Of a stretch of 64,000 nt of DNA, positions 39,392-48,250 are shown one piece after another. How positions within the stretch are numbered: position 1 is the first letter of the stretch; every line of letters starts with the position of its first letter. The stretch covers positions 1 to 64,000 of the forward strand of contig NZ_JBNAFU010000008.1 of the NCBI RefSeq assembly GCF_049800835.1, written 5' to 3'. The position numbers and the translations under genes were made by a program. The notes beneath the pieces were generated by a model. The model was given only the letters and a program-made list of their open reading frames with translations, ran no database searches and was not told where the DNA came from. The DNA is from Dinoroseobacter sp049800835. GTDB lineage: Bacteria; Pseudomonadota; Alphaproteobacteria; Rhodobacterales; Rhodobacteraceae.

Positions 39392-40519
39392 CTACTCGGC
39401 TGTCTCGCGACACTGCGCGAGCATTCTCCGGATAGCGTCTCGGTTGGCGTCCGATACCGACATTCGGTCGAGCAAAGCAAACCAATGCTCCCTAGCTAAG
39501 GCATCGGCCTGCACGTAGGCCCAGCTTTCATGAAACGAAGCATCGAGAAGGCGCTGCCATGTCAACGGCGGAACGGAGGTCGTTTCGCGACCCTCTAGGC
39601 CGAAATACTGTCCCGAGCGGTCAGCTGCGGCCAGCCCCGCAGCAAGCCAGTTGAGGCAATTTATCGCCGTGTACGGATCGTTGACACCAGGGGACAACGC
39701 GCGCGCCAGCATCTCAACCTGTTGGGCGATCAGGAACAGTACGTCCTGATCCTCGGTCCGTTCCTTTCCCAAAGCAAAACACCGGCGTAGGGCCGTGCCG
39801 CACGCGTCGGACGGTTCAGCTGACATGAGCGCGATTGGTGTACCGGCGATAACGAAAACACCGGGTGCAGCGACGATGTGTACGCTTAACCCATCCTCTT
39901 TCGCGATTTCTGCGAGGTCCTCGACGTTGAGTTGTTGGACATAGCCGTCGTAGTTAAGGGTCAATTCGGATGTGGCAGTCTCCTCGGTGACCGTTTGATC
40001 CAACTCTTCATCATGCGCGGTTCGCTCCAGCCGATGTATCAGTTTGCGACCAAGTGCTTCGGCGATATTCGACACGTTGATCGTCTCAGGGACATGGTGG
40101 ACGTAGTAGATGACCGTCGCGACGCAGAGCAGGGCAAGACCCATCGCCACTACAATGGAAAGCTGCGGAACGAACTGGGACACTTCGCCGTCAATCGGCG
40201 CCTGGACGCTGCGCAACACGAGCAAAGCATAGACAAAGGTGGAGATCAGGATCCCAAGGCTCCACTGCGTGCCGCGATCCCGCATGAAATTGCCAATCAG
40301 GCGAGGTCCGAAATTCGCCGAAGCGTGCGCCACTGCGACCATCGTGATCGAAAACGTCACCCCTGCGACCCCGATCATGGATTGCGCGATTACTGACAGG
40401 ATCGTGCGCGCCCCATCGATGTTGGTGTTGGTCATGTCTGGGGGCAGAACGCTAGATGGGTCCTGCGTCGCGTCGATCCAGATCATCAGGCGCGCCAAAC
40501 CGACAGCCAGCAGCATCAA
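39392..40519 (-). CDS. DUF2254 integral membrane protein (N-terminus extends upstream)
   Basis: 375 codons from TTG 40519, but coding similarity continues upstream without a stop to 40627: the codons before 40519 read LLKLLSDLRAGYWFIPGC, the usual first helix of DUF2254. No ATG, GTG or TTG exists in that extension; a CTG at 40594 preceded by GGGGGGA is the most attractive start. DUF2254 proteins have four membrane helices (FSITMVAVAHASANFGPRLIGNF) and a C-terminal soluble domain (VNDPYTAINCLNWL). Function unknown. Confidence 0.8.
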   Translation of the reverse strand: MMLLAVGLARLMIWIDATQDPSSVLPPDMTNTNIDGARTILSVIAQSMIGVAGVTFSITMVAVAHASANFGPRLIGNFMRDRGTQWSLGILISTFVYALLVLRSVQAPIDGEVSQFVPQLSIVVAMGLALLCVATVIYYVHHVPETINVSNIAEALGRKLIHRLERTAHDEELDQTVTEETATSELTLNYDGYVQQLNVEDLAEIAKEDGLSVHIVAAPGVFVIAGTPIALMSAEPSDACGTALRRCFALGKERTEDQDVLFLIAQQVEMLARALSPGVNDPYTAINCLNWLAAGLAAADRSGQYFGLEGRETTSVPPLTWQRLLDASFHESWAYVQADALAREHWFALLDRMSVSDANRDAIRRMLAQCRETAE

Positions 40520-40752
40520 ACAACCTGGAATGAACCAGTAACCTGCCCTGAGATCGGAGAGCAGCTTTAAAAGCCGAGCTTTATAGTGGGACAGGTTCGA
40601 TCCCCCCGAAGTTGAAATAACGCCGCTTCATCATTGCGCGCGCGGGGCATGCTCGCAACCATCGGGACTCGCTATGCTGGCGAAGGCTTGGAGGTGGACG
40701 CGACGTGCACCGACCGAGATGGTCGGTACACGTCGATTGCGGTCGCGCTGAT

Positions 40753-41172
40753 TTAGGAGGCGCGCGACGTCGGGTTGGCATCTGTCGGTCGAGCGCCGAC
40801 AAATTCCCACGCGGCAATTTCTTGCGCGGTCTCGAACGCCTTTGCCTCGACCGGCAGGATCTTGTCCATGAAGCCAATCATCTTCGATGCACCTTCGGGC
40901 GCTCCGACGACGGCGTATTTGCCCACCTTGAAAAGCGAGCGCCACCGCGACTCGATCACGTCGCCGTCGAACAGCGCGTCTTTGTCGCTGCCGGTGTATC
41001 CATCGAGCCGCAGAAGCATGTTGACCTTCTCGTGGCGATCAAAAACGTCGTTCATGAACTCCGCCATGGCCTCGGCGTCATCGTCAGAGACGTGGCCCGT
41101 GATGTCGAACGCATAGACGGTGTCGCTGGTGGTGGGGATCTGTTTGATTGTCTGGGAAGACAGGGTGGACAT
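40753..41172 (-). CDS. SpoIIAA-like (STAS/SEC14-type) protein
   Basis: This 139-aa protein matches the SpoIIAA-like family (DUF3478): FDITGHVSDDDAEAMAEFMNDVF and VGKYAVVGAPEGASKMIGFMDKIL. The fold is related to STAS and SEC14 domains; membrane-lipid or protein binding is possible. EcfG promoter 77 nt upstream. Confidence 0.85.
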   Translation of the reverse strand: MSTLSSQTIKQIPTTSDTVYAFDITGHVSDDDAEAMAEFMNDVFDRHEKVNMLLRLDGYTGSDKDALFDGDVIESRWRSLFKVGKYAVVGAPEGASKMIGFMDKILPVEAKAFETAQEIAAWEFVGARPTDANPTSRAS

Positions 41173-41249
41173 GGGTCGAACTCCGGATGCTGGATTTGCA
41201 AAAGCGCCGCGCGCGGGATGGTGCGTTTTGCGCGTGACGTCATTTCGTT

Positions 41250-41274
41250 AACGATGGTCCGGAACTTTGGTTCC
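41250..41274 (-). promoter_or_regulatory. EcfG-type promoter (leftward) of SpoIIAA-like gene
   Basis: Minus strand GGAAC (41274-41270), 16-bp spacer, CGTT (41253-41250). It overlaps the rightward promoter at 41261-41285 by 14 bp. Confidence 0.75.
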
Positions 41275-41285
41275 GTAGCTGCGTT
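41261..41285 (+). promoter_or_regulatory. EcfG-type promoter of HAD hydrolase (pseudo)gene
   Basis: GGAAC 41261-41265, 16-bp spacer, CGTT 41282-41285. Each of the two overlapping promoters has its -35 inside the spacer of the other. Confidence 0.72.
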
Positions 41286-41379
41286 GTTGGGCATGCGCAC
41301 AGGTTTGGCGCAGCACCCCCGTCCATCTCGACTGCATGCCATGCGCGCACATGAGATGGTCCTCAGCAAAGGATGAAGC

Positions 41380-42053
41380 ATGCGCAAAGCTATCGTATTC
41401 GGGTCCATTGGGACGATTGTTGAAACCTCCGATCTCCAAAGGCGCGCTTTCAACGCCGCGTAGAGGCGCGGTTGAACTGGTTTTGGGGGCGCGACGAATA
41501 TGCGGAGCTTCTGAAGAAATCCGGCGGACAGCAGCGGATCGCAGACTACGCCACCGCCCGTGGCGAGGCCGTGAATGCTGAGAAGCTGCATCGACGCAAG
41601 ACACAGTTCTACGCGGACGCGATCCAGGATGAAGGACTCACGCTGCGCCCTGGTGTTTCCGACGTTGTGAAGCATGCGCGCTCCAACGGGGCAAAACTGG
41701 TGTTTGCGACCACCACGTCCCGCGACAATATCGACGCCATCTTCGCGGCCCTGAACGGTACGCTCGATGCGTCGTCGTTCGACCTGATCACCGACCGCAG
41801 CCAAGTTGGCGAAGCGAAACCGTCGCCCGATGTGTTTAAGCTTGTCCTGGCACGCTTGGCGCTTTCGGCACAGGACTGCGTTGCGATCGAGGATACCCCG
41901 ACGAGCCTTTCTGCGGCGACCGCTGCCGGCCTGCCCGCGATCGCCTTTCCGGGTGCCTATGCGGATGCGACAGCGTTTGAAGGCGCTGAAGCGGCGGTGG
42001 AACACCTCACCATTGACGCGGTCATGGGTGGCTCGGTCGATAAGGCCGCGTAA
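41380..42053 (+). pseudogene. HAD-superfamily hydrolase, frameshifted near the N-terminus
   Basis: ATG 41380 after AAAGGATGAAGC opens MRKAIVFGSIGTIVETSDLQ and runs to a TAG at 41461. The -1 frame from 41460 continues with VEARLNWFWGRDEYAELLKK to 42053 and carries the rest of the HAD fold (VFATTTSRDNIDAIF motif II region, GEAKPSPDVFKLVL Lys, CVAIEDTPTSLSAATAAGL acidic motif). One missing base near 41450-41460 explains it. In addition motif I, normally DxDGT, reads GSIGT, so the nucleophile is lost. The double change suggests a decayed or non-catalytic gene, unless a sequencing error is present. Confidence 0.78.
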
Positions 42054-42060
42054 ACAAAAG

Positions 42061-42094
42061 CGGGCCCGCGTATGACGCGCGGGCCCGGCTTTTT
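42061..42094 (+). terminator. terminator between HAD gene and Pmp3 gene
   Basis: CGGGCCCGCG (42061-42070)/CGCGGGCCCG (42078-42087), 7-nt loop, T5 after. Confidence 0.88.
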
Positions 42095-42118
42095 GGAATA
42101 CATCGAGTGTCTCACAGC

Positions 42119-42295
42119 TTAGCTGCGCACTTCACCACCGGTGCGGGCGATGATCCAGACGGCGTGAACGATGCCTGGGATGTAACCGAGGATCGTCAGC
42201 AGGATGTTCAACCAGAAATGCTTGCCCAGTCCGACCTGCAGAAACACGCCAAGCGGCGGCAGGAGGATCGAAAAAATGATGCGTACGAGGTCCAT
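42119..42295 (-). CDS. YqaE/Pmp3-family small membrane protein
   Basis: This 58-aa protein has two membrane helices with the family signature RIIFSILLPPLGVFLQVGLG and LLTILGYIPGIVHAVWII. Pmp3 homologues (Snc1, RCI2) modulate membrane potential and salt tolerance. The ATG at 42295 has GAAAGGAG upstream; the longer frame to 42424 contains the EcfG promoter and was rejected. Confidence 0.92.
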   Translation of the reverse strand: MDLVRIIFSILLPPLGVFLQVGLGKHFWLNILLTILGYIPGIVHAVWIIARTGGEVRS

Positions 42296-42342
42296 TTCAG
42301 GGGCTCCTTTCTTTCGAAGTCGCAGTGTCGCTCTGCCCAAGT

Positions 42343-42367
42343 AACGTATGCCGACGTTCTGAGTTCC
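42343..42367 (-). promoter_or_regulatory. EcfG-type promoter (leftward) of Pmp3 gene
   Basis: Minus strand GGAAC (42367-42363), 16-bp spacer, CGTT (42346-42343); 47-nt leader. Confidence 0.78.
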
Positions 42368-42426
42368 CCGGATAAAGCGGGAACCTGTGATCTCGCTTCG
42401 GTGTTGCGTCTCGAAGGAGACCAAAG

Positions 42427-43731
42427 ATGCACAATCACTATGACTTGGCCGTGATCGGCGGCGGATCAGGCGGCCTCGCGGCAGCCAAGCGCGCGGCGGC
42501 TCACGGCGCCCTCGTCGTCCTGTTCGAACCAGGTGAACTTGGTGGGACCTGCGTAAATCGCGGCTGCGTGCCTAAGAAACTGCTTTGGCAAGTCGCGCGC
42601 CATTGGACGGAGCGCGCGGGTCTGAAACCGGTGGCTGACGCAGCCGAGACCTCACTCGATCCAGAGGCGCTGATGGCACGCATCCACGATCATATCGGCG
42701 GCATCCGCGACAGTTTTGCGGAGGACCTCGAAGAAAATGGGGTGGCTGTGGTCCGACACGCCGCGACCATTGACGCCGACCGCACGATTTCTGCGGATGG
42801 CGAGACCTACCGCGCGACAAAAACGCTGATCGCCACGGGCGCGAAACCCAAGCTGCCCGATATTCCGGGCGCTGACCTGATGTGCACCTCAGACGATGTG
42901 TTTAGGTGGACCACCTGTCCGGACACGCTCGTGATCGTCGGCGGCGGCTATATCGGGGCGGAGTTCGCGTCGATCTTTTCCGCGCTCGGCACGCGCGTGA
43001 CGATCGTGCAATCCGGGTCCAGGTTGCTACCGGGTTTCGACGAGGCGGCCGTCGCTTGCGTGACCGAAACACTGACGAAACGCGGTGTGCGGATCATTCT
43101 CGATGCAAAACCCCATCGCGTGGACGCACAGGGTGACCGCATCCTTCTTGGCTTCGATGACCGCGAGGACGAAGGCGCCGATCGCGTAGTCTGCGCAATC
43201 GGGCGCGCGCCGAACATCGGTACGCTGGGGCCCGGCGCAGAGGATCTGGACGTCGCAGATAGTGGCGCGCTGCGGATCGACGGGGAGTTCGAAACCTCCC
43301 GTCCCGGAATTTTCGCGATCGGGGACGTCGCCGACCGCCTCCCCTTGACCCCGGTTGCCACCCGCGATGGGGAGACCTTCGCCGACCAACACTTCGGGGA
43401 AGGGGCAGAACAAATCCCCCTCGATCTGGTTGCAACCGCAGCCTTCACCTTGCCGCCGGTTGCGCAGATCGGCGATCTGTCGCGTAAGGCGCGTGGAGAG
43501 CAAACCAGTGCACTGAAAAACCCCGTTCTTGCCCCGGATGTCGAACCCGAAAGCTATCATCGCCTGTCCTTCTCGGAGGGAAAACTGGTCGGTGCCGTGA
43601 TCGCCGACAATTCTGCGCCAGAAATGATCGCGCCGTTCGCAGCGCTGATTGGGGCAGGCGCCGGGTCGTGTGACGTCGAACGCCCGACCGGCATTCATCC
43701 CAGTTTCGGGGAGGAACTGATCGGCCGATAA
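42427..43731 (+). CDS. glutathione reductase-like flavoprotein disulfide reductase
   Basis: This 434-aa protein has an FAD motif VIGGGSGGLAAAKRA (9-23), redox-active C42/C47 in GGTCVNRGCVPKK, the NADPH fold VGGGYIGAEFASIF, a second FAD site GIFAIGDVADR, and the C-terminal base H424/E429 (GIHPSFGEE). These fit glutathione-disulfide reductase; the protein is slightly short. An upstream GGAAC (42380) has 18-bp spacing to GTT, so GSR control is uncertain. It has CGAAGGAGACC before ATG. Confidence 0.88.
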   Translation: MHNHYDLAVIGGGSGGLAAAKRAAAHGALVVLFEPGELGGTCVNRGCVPKKLLWQVARHWTERAGLKPVADAAETSLDPEALMARIHDHIGGIRDSFAEDLEENGVAVVRHAATIDADRTISADGETYRATKTLIATGAKPKLPDIPGADLMCTSDDVFRWTTCPDTLVIVGGGYIGAEFASIFSALGTRVTIVQSGSRLLPGFDEAAVACVTETLTKRGVRIILDAKPHRVDAQGDRILLGFDDREDEGADRVVCAIGRAPNIGTLGPGAEDLDVADSGALRIDGEFETSRPGIFAIGDVADRLPLTPVATRDGETFADQHFGEGAEQIPLDLVATAAFTLPPVAQIGDLSRKARGEQTSALKNPVLAPDVEPESYHRLSFSEGKLVGAVIADNSAPEMIAPFAALIGAGAGSCDVERPTGIHPSFGEELIGR

Positions 43732-43794
43732 CGCGGAACCTGAGCCACCTCTCGCGCGTAGGTACCGCACACCGTGCAGCAAAAAGGTTTCATC

Positions 43795-44439
43795 ATGACC
43801 GATCTGTCATCCGATCCCCGAAGCGGCGCGCCTGAACCGGTCGCGCTTGAAGACCAATCGACAGACTATGTGGAAGATGTTGAAAAAGACGCGCCGCGGC
43901 TGAACTGGAAGTGGATGCTCGCTGCCGGCATCATCTACGTTCTCGGAGCGATGGCTGCGCTTATCAATCCGTTCCTCGCGTCGTTGATTGCACAGAGCCT
44001 GATCGCGGCCGCGTTTCTGATCTCGGGCGGGATCGTCATGTGGATGGCGTTCCGCAACGAAGACGGCACGACCGGCGGGCGCCTGTTGGGCGGGTTCGCT
44101 GGATTGCTGACGATCGCGCTCGCCGTCGCGCTCTGGGCCAATCCACTTGCAGGGCTGATTTCCCTCACTCTGACAGTGGCATCTTTGCTGATCGTCATCG
44201 GGGTCGCGCGTATCTGGATTGGGTTCAGGATGCAAAACCGTAAGGGGACCGGGTGGATGATCCTCGCAGGCGTCCTGTCGGTCGGTCTCGGCGTCTACAT
44301 CTTCGCGACCTTGCCTGAAGCAGCCTTTGCCGTTCTGGGCCTCTACCTCGCCGCTGAGTTGCTGTTCTCCGGCGCTGCCTACATTGCGACCGCGCTTGCG
44401 GCCCGAACATCCGAAAAAGCAGGAGGACAACGTGGCTGA
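43795..44439 (+). CDS. HdeD-family membrane protein
   Basis: This 214-aa protein has a soluble acidic N-terminus (about 1-38) followed by six membrane helices of the HdeD/DUF308 family (WKWMLAAGIIYVLGAMAALINP, ISLTLTVASLLIVIGVARIWIGF). It is probably an envelope stress protein. The Met at 43795 was preferred to the upstream start at 43774. GGAAC at 43735 is followed by CGTA after 17 bp, an imperfect EcfG site. First gene of a unit with 44432 and 44632, joined by overlaps. Confidence 0.82.
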   Translation: MTDLSSDPRSGAPEPVALEDQSTDYVEDVEKDAPRLNWKWMLAAGIIYVLGAMAALINPFLASLIAQSLIAAAFLISGGIVMWMAFRNEDGTTGGRLLGGFAGLLTIALAVALWANPLAGLISLTLTVASLLIVIGVARIWIGFRMQNRKGTGWMILAGVLSVGLGVYIFATLPEAAFAVLGLYLAAELLFSGAAYIATALAARTSEKAGGQRG

Positions 44440-44635
44440 CCGAAAGCGTTCGAAAGACGGCGTGCGCGAGACCGAGCAGGTGCTCGGTGCCGAAGGCACG
44501 ATATCGCAACAGGGCCGGAGCGACGGCCGCCTGCCGCGCGACATTGGCTCCCGCGATGAACTCAAACGGGCGACCGAACGGCCCGCCGGGGCGACGCGCG
44601 TCGAAAAATCAGACGAAAAGGAGGACGGCGCGTGA
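44432..44635 (+). CDS. small hydrophilic hypothetical protein
   Basis: This 67-aa highly charged protein (Arg, Glu, Asp and Gly rich; likely disordered) starts at GTG 44432 after AGGAGG. It overlaps the end of the HdeD-like gene by 8 nt and the next start by 4 nt (GTGA). No family recognised. Confidence 0.7.
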   Translation: MADRKRSKDGVRETEQVLGAEGTISQQGRSDGRLPRDIGSRDELKRATERPAGATRVEKSDEKEDGA

Positions 44636-45084
44636 CCGAGCTGTCACAAGGAACGTGGATCGTCGTCGCGGATGGCGAAAAGGCGCTGTTCCTGCGCAAC
44701 AAGACGGATGACGAAGACCCGTATTTCGACGTTCGCGACAAGGATGAACAGGACAACCCAAAAGACATCGATCAGTCCGCCAACAGGCCCGGGCGCATGC
44801 CAGATCCGGGCCCGGGTCAGTTTTCGGCGATGGATGACACCGACTGGCACGAGCTGGCGAAAGAACGTTTTGCCGCTGATCTGGCCGACAAGCTTTACGA
44901 GCGTGTCCATGCAGGCAAGATGGAACGGATCGTGCTGGTTGCTGCACCGAAAATCTTGGGTGAACTGCGCAAAAACCTGCACCAGGAGGTTGAGGCCTGC
45001 GTCGTCGGAGAGATCGACAAAACGCTGACGAACCATCCCGTGACCGAGATAGAGGATATCGTCGCCGCTGAACTGGCGAGTTGA
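44632..45084 (+). CDS. host-attachment protein (PF10116-type)
   Basis: This 150-aa protein matches the family named 'protein required for attachment to host cells' (AtsE-like): TWIVVADGEKALFLRN at the start, then ADLADKLYERVHAGKMERIVLVAAPKILGELRKNL-type core and a C-terminal KTLTNHPVTEIEDIV. The name comes from early Agrobacterium work; the molecular role is not settled. GTG start overlaps the previous stop. Confidence 0.85.
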   Translation: MTELSQGTWIVVADGEKALFLRNKTDDEDPYFDVRDKDEQDNPKDIDQSANRPGRMPDPGPGQFSAMDDTDWHELAKERFAADLADKLYERVHAGKMERIVLVAAPKILGELRKNLHQEVEACVVGEIDKTLTNHPVTEIEDIVAAELAS

Positions 45085-45092
45085 TTAGAACG

Positions 45093-47663
45093 TTAAATGC
45101 TAAGTGCTTTCGCGATCGCCAACTTGAGTTGCTCCGCGGTATAGGGCTTAGCGCATACCGGGGCTGCCGGGAACTGATCGAGGACCTCAGGACTTGCGCC
45201 GTAGCCAGTCGCGAGGAGTACGGGGACTCCGTTCTCTGCACACCGTAGGGCGACCGGCAGCGAAAGCTCTTCTCCAAGATTGACGTCGAGAACGGCAAGC
45301 TTGTAGTCGGCACGCTCGATGGCGGCTAAGGCATCCCTCACCTGACTGCACACCGTGACGTGATCCGCACCCATCTCCATCAGCATGTCTTGCGCGTCCA
45401 TGGCGATGATCATGTTGTCTTCGACCAGCAAAACTGATCCGGCCAGTCGAACATCATCGATTTGGTCGGGGGCGCGCGCAGTGCTTTCTGCGTCTTGCTC
45501 CGTCGCGCGTGCGACATGAGACGATGGCAGGACAAAAGTAGCCTCAACCCCGCCCACCTTGTAGGTCACGTTCGCGTCACCCTTCAGCTCATAGGGTACC
45601 GACCGTTCGATGATCGTCGTGCCGAACCCTTTCCGCGTCGGCGCCTGGACCGGCGGACCACCGCTTTCGCGCCACGTCACGCTGGCAGACCCGTCAGCCC
45701 CAAGGTCGATCCCAATATCGACCCGACCCGTGCTATCGCTTAGTGCACCGTATTTGGCCGAATTGGTAACCAGCTCATGCACGACAAGTGCCATGGTGGT
45801 GAAGGCGGTCGGAGATAGATCAACTGTATCGCCTGAGATCGCGACTCGTTTTGCGTTCTGACCTAGGAATGCATCAATTTCCGTCCTGATGAGGCCAGTT
45901 AGAGGGACCCACGACCAGTCCTTTCGCGTCAGCTGGTCATGGGCGCGGGCCAACGAATGCACACGCCGATCAAGGACCTCGCTGTATTCTTCCAGTGTCT
46001 GCGCGGACCCACGACCCTGAGACAGAAGGCCTTGGATCAGGTTCAGGATGTTGCGAACGCGGTGGTTCAACTCGGCAATAAGAAGCTCTTGCTGTTCCTG
46101 CGCCCGTTTGCGGGTGCTGTTCGCCTCATCAGTGAGTTTGACGACCACCTCAAGCAGAGTGACACGGAGCGCATCCGCCGCACGCCGCTCCGCGCTCGTC
46201 CATGGTGCGGATTTTCCTCGGACGATTTGCTTCCAAGCGTCGAAACTCTTGCGCGGTGTCAACCGGATGCCGTTCGGGCCCAGTTCGACCGGTTTCTCGG
46301 GATTGCCGGCCCAGGTCACGGCCTGCGCGATCTCGCGCCGGAACAACACCAGATAGTCCCGTGGCGTGCGCGATATCGGGATTGCCATCAACCCCGCCGC
46401 CCGATCGGCGAAACTGTCAGCGCCCGGATACCGTTCCTCAAGCCGGTCAATCGTGAGTATTTCCGACGTTTGCGCGGTATTCAGGAACCGAACCAAACCG
46501 AGGAACTCCTCCTCGGTCGGCGTTGATCCACGCGCCTCGAAAACGCCGTTGGAATAGATGACCATTCCGTCGAACGGGATCACCTCCTTCAACTCGTCCT
46601 CGCAACTGCTGAAGACCGCGTTGAGCGTTTGTCCGCCCGACATCTGCGTCATCAGGCGGTCGTGAAGGCCCCGCGCGCGCTCGGCCTCGGCGAACTCCCG
46701 GTCGGTCTCCATCTGCGCGAGCTCATAGCTGAAGAGTTGCCCGAACAACTCCACCGCCGCTCGGGTTGAGTGGTTCAACTCAAGTGGTTGCGTATGGTGA
46801 CAGGCAAAGAGGCCCCAGAGCTTTCCACGCCGGAGGATGGACACCGACATAGATGATGTCACGCCCATGTTCCGCAGATACTCAAGATGGATCGGGGAGA
46901 CCGCACGGGTGGCGGCCATGGACAGATCCGGTGGGTCGCCCTCGGGGCCCTTCGCGGGCACGATTGGATGTGTTTTACCATCCACATTCTGAATGATCCG
47001 AATGCGATTGCGCTCATAAAGGGCGCGCGCCTGTTTCGGAATGTCACTCGCAGGATAGCGTAACCCGAGATAGGGCTCTTGCCCGGGTGCGCAGACCTCT
47101 CCAATGACGGTGCCGGAATCGTCGTCTTCGAACCTGTAAACCATGACCCGGTCCATGCCGCACAGAGCTGCCATGCTCCGCGCGCCATCTTGGGCGAAAC
47201 CCATGAGATCGCCCTGGCGTCGCTTCAATCGCGCGATCAGTGCTTGAACGGTGGCTGCATCGGCGCTGGATGGTTTGGCGTCTGTGGGGCGGGGTTCAAA
47301 CTCGAGCGTAAGCAAACGGCCCGCCTGATGCACGGCCACGTCGAACCGCCGCCCGTCGTTGAAAAGATCGATCTCGTAAATCCGTGCGACACTATCGCCC
47401 TGCATGAGGATCTGCATGCGGGCGCGAAGTTTATGCACGACCTCGTCAGGAAAATAGTCGACGAATTTTTGCCCGATGAGTTCTTCGGCGTCCAAGCCAA
47501 GTACCACGTCGCAGTTGGTCGAGGCGTGCGCTATCATCCAGTCGGAGGAGACACAAATCAGGCATCCGAAATCCTGAACCTGTCCCAGAAACTGGATCGG
47601 TTCACGGTCGCAGTTTGTGAGGTCGACGTTGAGGTCTTGAGCCGCATCCGGGTTACTCGGCAT
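45093..47663 (-). CDS. bphP: bacteriophytochrome HWE histidine kinase with C-terminal receiver
   Basis: This 856-aa photoreceptor has PAS2 (about 20-120) with chromophore-binding Cys18 (TNCDREPIQFLG), GAF (about 140-310; YPASDIPKQARALY), PHY (about 330-500; FGMVIYSNG-like DGMVIYSNGVFEARG), HWE kinase (AELNHRVRNILNLIQGL; NELVTNSAKYGAL-type ATPase) and a receiver (last 120 aa; LLVEDNMIIAMD, AVLDVNLG). It binds biliverdin and switches between red and far-red forms, then phosphorylates its own or another receiver. AAAGGAG precedes ATG; it overlaps bphO. Confidence 0.93.
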   Translation of the reverse strand: MPSNPDAAQDLNVDLTNCDREPIQFLGQVQDFGCLICVSSDWMIAHASTNCDVVLGLDAEELIGQKFVDYFPDEVVHKLRARMQILMQGDSVARIYEIDLFNDGRRFDVAVHQAGRLLTLEFEPRPTDAKPSSADAATVQALIARLKRRQGDLMGFAQDGARSMAALCGMDRVMVYRFEDDDSGTVIGEVCAPGQEPYLGLRYPASDIPKQARALYERNRIRIIQNVDGKTHPIVPAKGPEGDPPDLSMAATRAVSPIHLEYLRNMGVTSSMSVSILRRGKLWGLFACHHTQPLELNHSTRAAVELFGQLFSYELAQMETDREFAEAERARGLHDRLMTQMSGGQTLNAVFSSCEDELKEVIPFDGMVIYSNGVFEARGSTPTEEEFLGLVRFLNTAQTSEILTIDRLEERYPGADSFADRAAGLMAIPISRTPRDYLVLFRREIAQAVTWAGNPEKPVELGPNGIRLTPRKSFDAWKQIVRGKSAPWTSAERRAADALRVTLLEVVVKLTDEANSTRKRAQEQQELLIAELNHRVRNILNLIQGLLSQGRGSAQTLEEYSEVLDRRVHSLARAHDQLTRKDWSWVPLTGLIRTEIDAFLGQNAKRVAISGDTVDLSPTAFTTMALVVHELVTNSAKYGALSDSTGRVDIGIDLGADGSASVTWRESGGPPVQAPTRKGFGTTIIERSVPYELKGDANVTYKVGGVEATFVLPSSHVARATEQDAESTARAPDQIDDVRLAGSVLLVEDNMIIAMDAQDMLMEMGADHVTVCSQVRDALAAIERADYKLAVLDVNLGEELSLPVALRCAENGVPVLLATGYGASPEVLDQFPAAPVCAKPYTAEQLKLAIAKALSI

Positions 47664-48240
47664 GGGACAGGCTCCTTTGCGTTAGCTCTGCTTTGGCGAG
47701 GTCGGCGTAGATCTGGAAAATCCGCGAGGCGTCCCGCGTAATACCTTCCGCGCGTGTTGACGTGCCTGGCATTGTGTCCGCAACGGACAGATATCTCGGC
47801 CAAAGATCACGGGCGGACGTGGCCGAGAAAAAGGCGCTTGCAGATCGCACCGTGGGATCGGTAGCTGCTTCCCACCGTTTCTTCAGCACGGAATTTCCCA
47901 TCTGGGAGCCCCCTAGAATGTAGTCGAGTGCGACCGGATCTAAGGCGTCGAGGATTTCATCTTCGCCCACGATGTCGTTTGTCGGGCAGCAACCAAGTGT
48001 AATCAGATCTTTCTTCGCCCGCGCTTCGAGGTCATTGACCACTCTGCAAAGATCTTCCGATGGTGCAGATCTCGCGATCGTCGAGAGCCCACCTTGATGC
48101 ACGCGCAAAAAGCAAGCCAAACCGTCCTGAGACGTCAAATCGAACTTTGACAACAGGTCGTCTAGAACATCATGCGGCGCGCGCAACGCGCGTCGCAGAT
48201 GCATACGCAAGGTCCCTCGTGCTGCCGTTGATTCTATCAT
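47653..48240 (-). CDS. bphO: biliverdin-producing heme oxygenase
   Basis: This 195-aa BphO-type heme oxygenase makes the biliverdin chromophore for the phytochrome encoded next. The distal-helix signature is LDYILGGSQMGNSVLKKRW, and a likely proximal His is near residue 23 (APHDVLDDLLSKFDL). The 11-nt overlap with bphP indicates coupling. Upstream lies a 7-bp inverted repeat TCTTACG (48251-48257)/CGTAAGA (48282-48288); no EcfG promoter. Confidence 0.88.
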   Translation of the reverse strand: MIESTAARGTLRMHLRRALRAPHDVLDDLLSKFDLTSQDGLACFLRVHQGGLSTIARSAPSEDLCRVVNDLEARAKKDLITLGCCPTNDIVGEDEILDALDPVALDYILGGSQMGNSVLKKRWEAATDPTVRSASAFFSATSARDLWPRYLSVADTMPGTSTRAEGITRDASRIFQIYADLAKAELTQRSLSHAE

Positions 48241-48250
48241 GATGCAATCA

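Noticed and set aside
42380..42405. GGAAC upstream of the glutathione-reductase-like gene as EcfG promoter
   Set aside because: Spacing to GTT is 18 bp, outside the 16-17 bp seen at the other sites; left unlisted as a promoter.
43735..43760. GGAAC-N17-CGTA before the HdeD-family gene
   Set aside because: Last -10 base and spacing both deviate; noted in the gene entry only.
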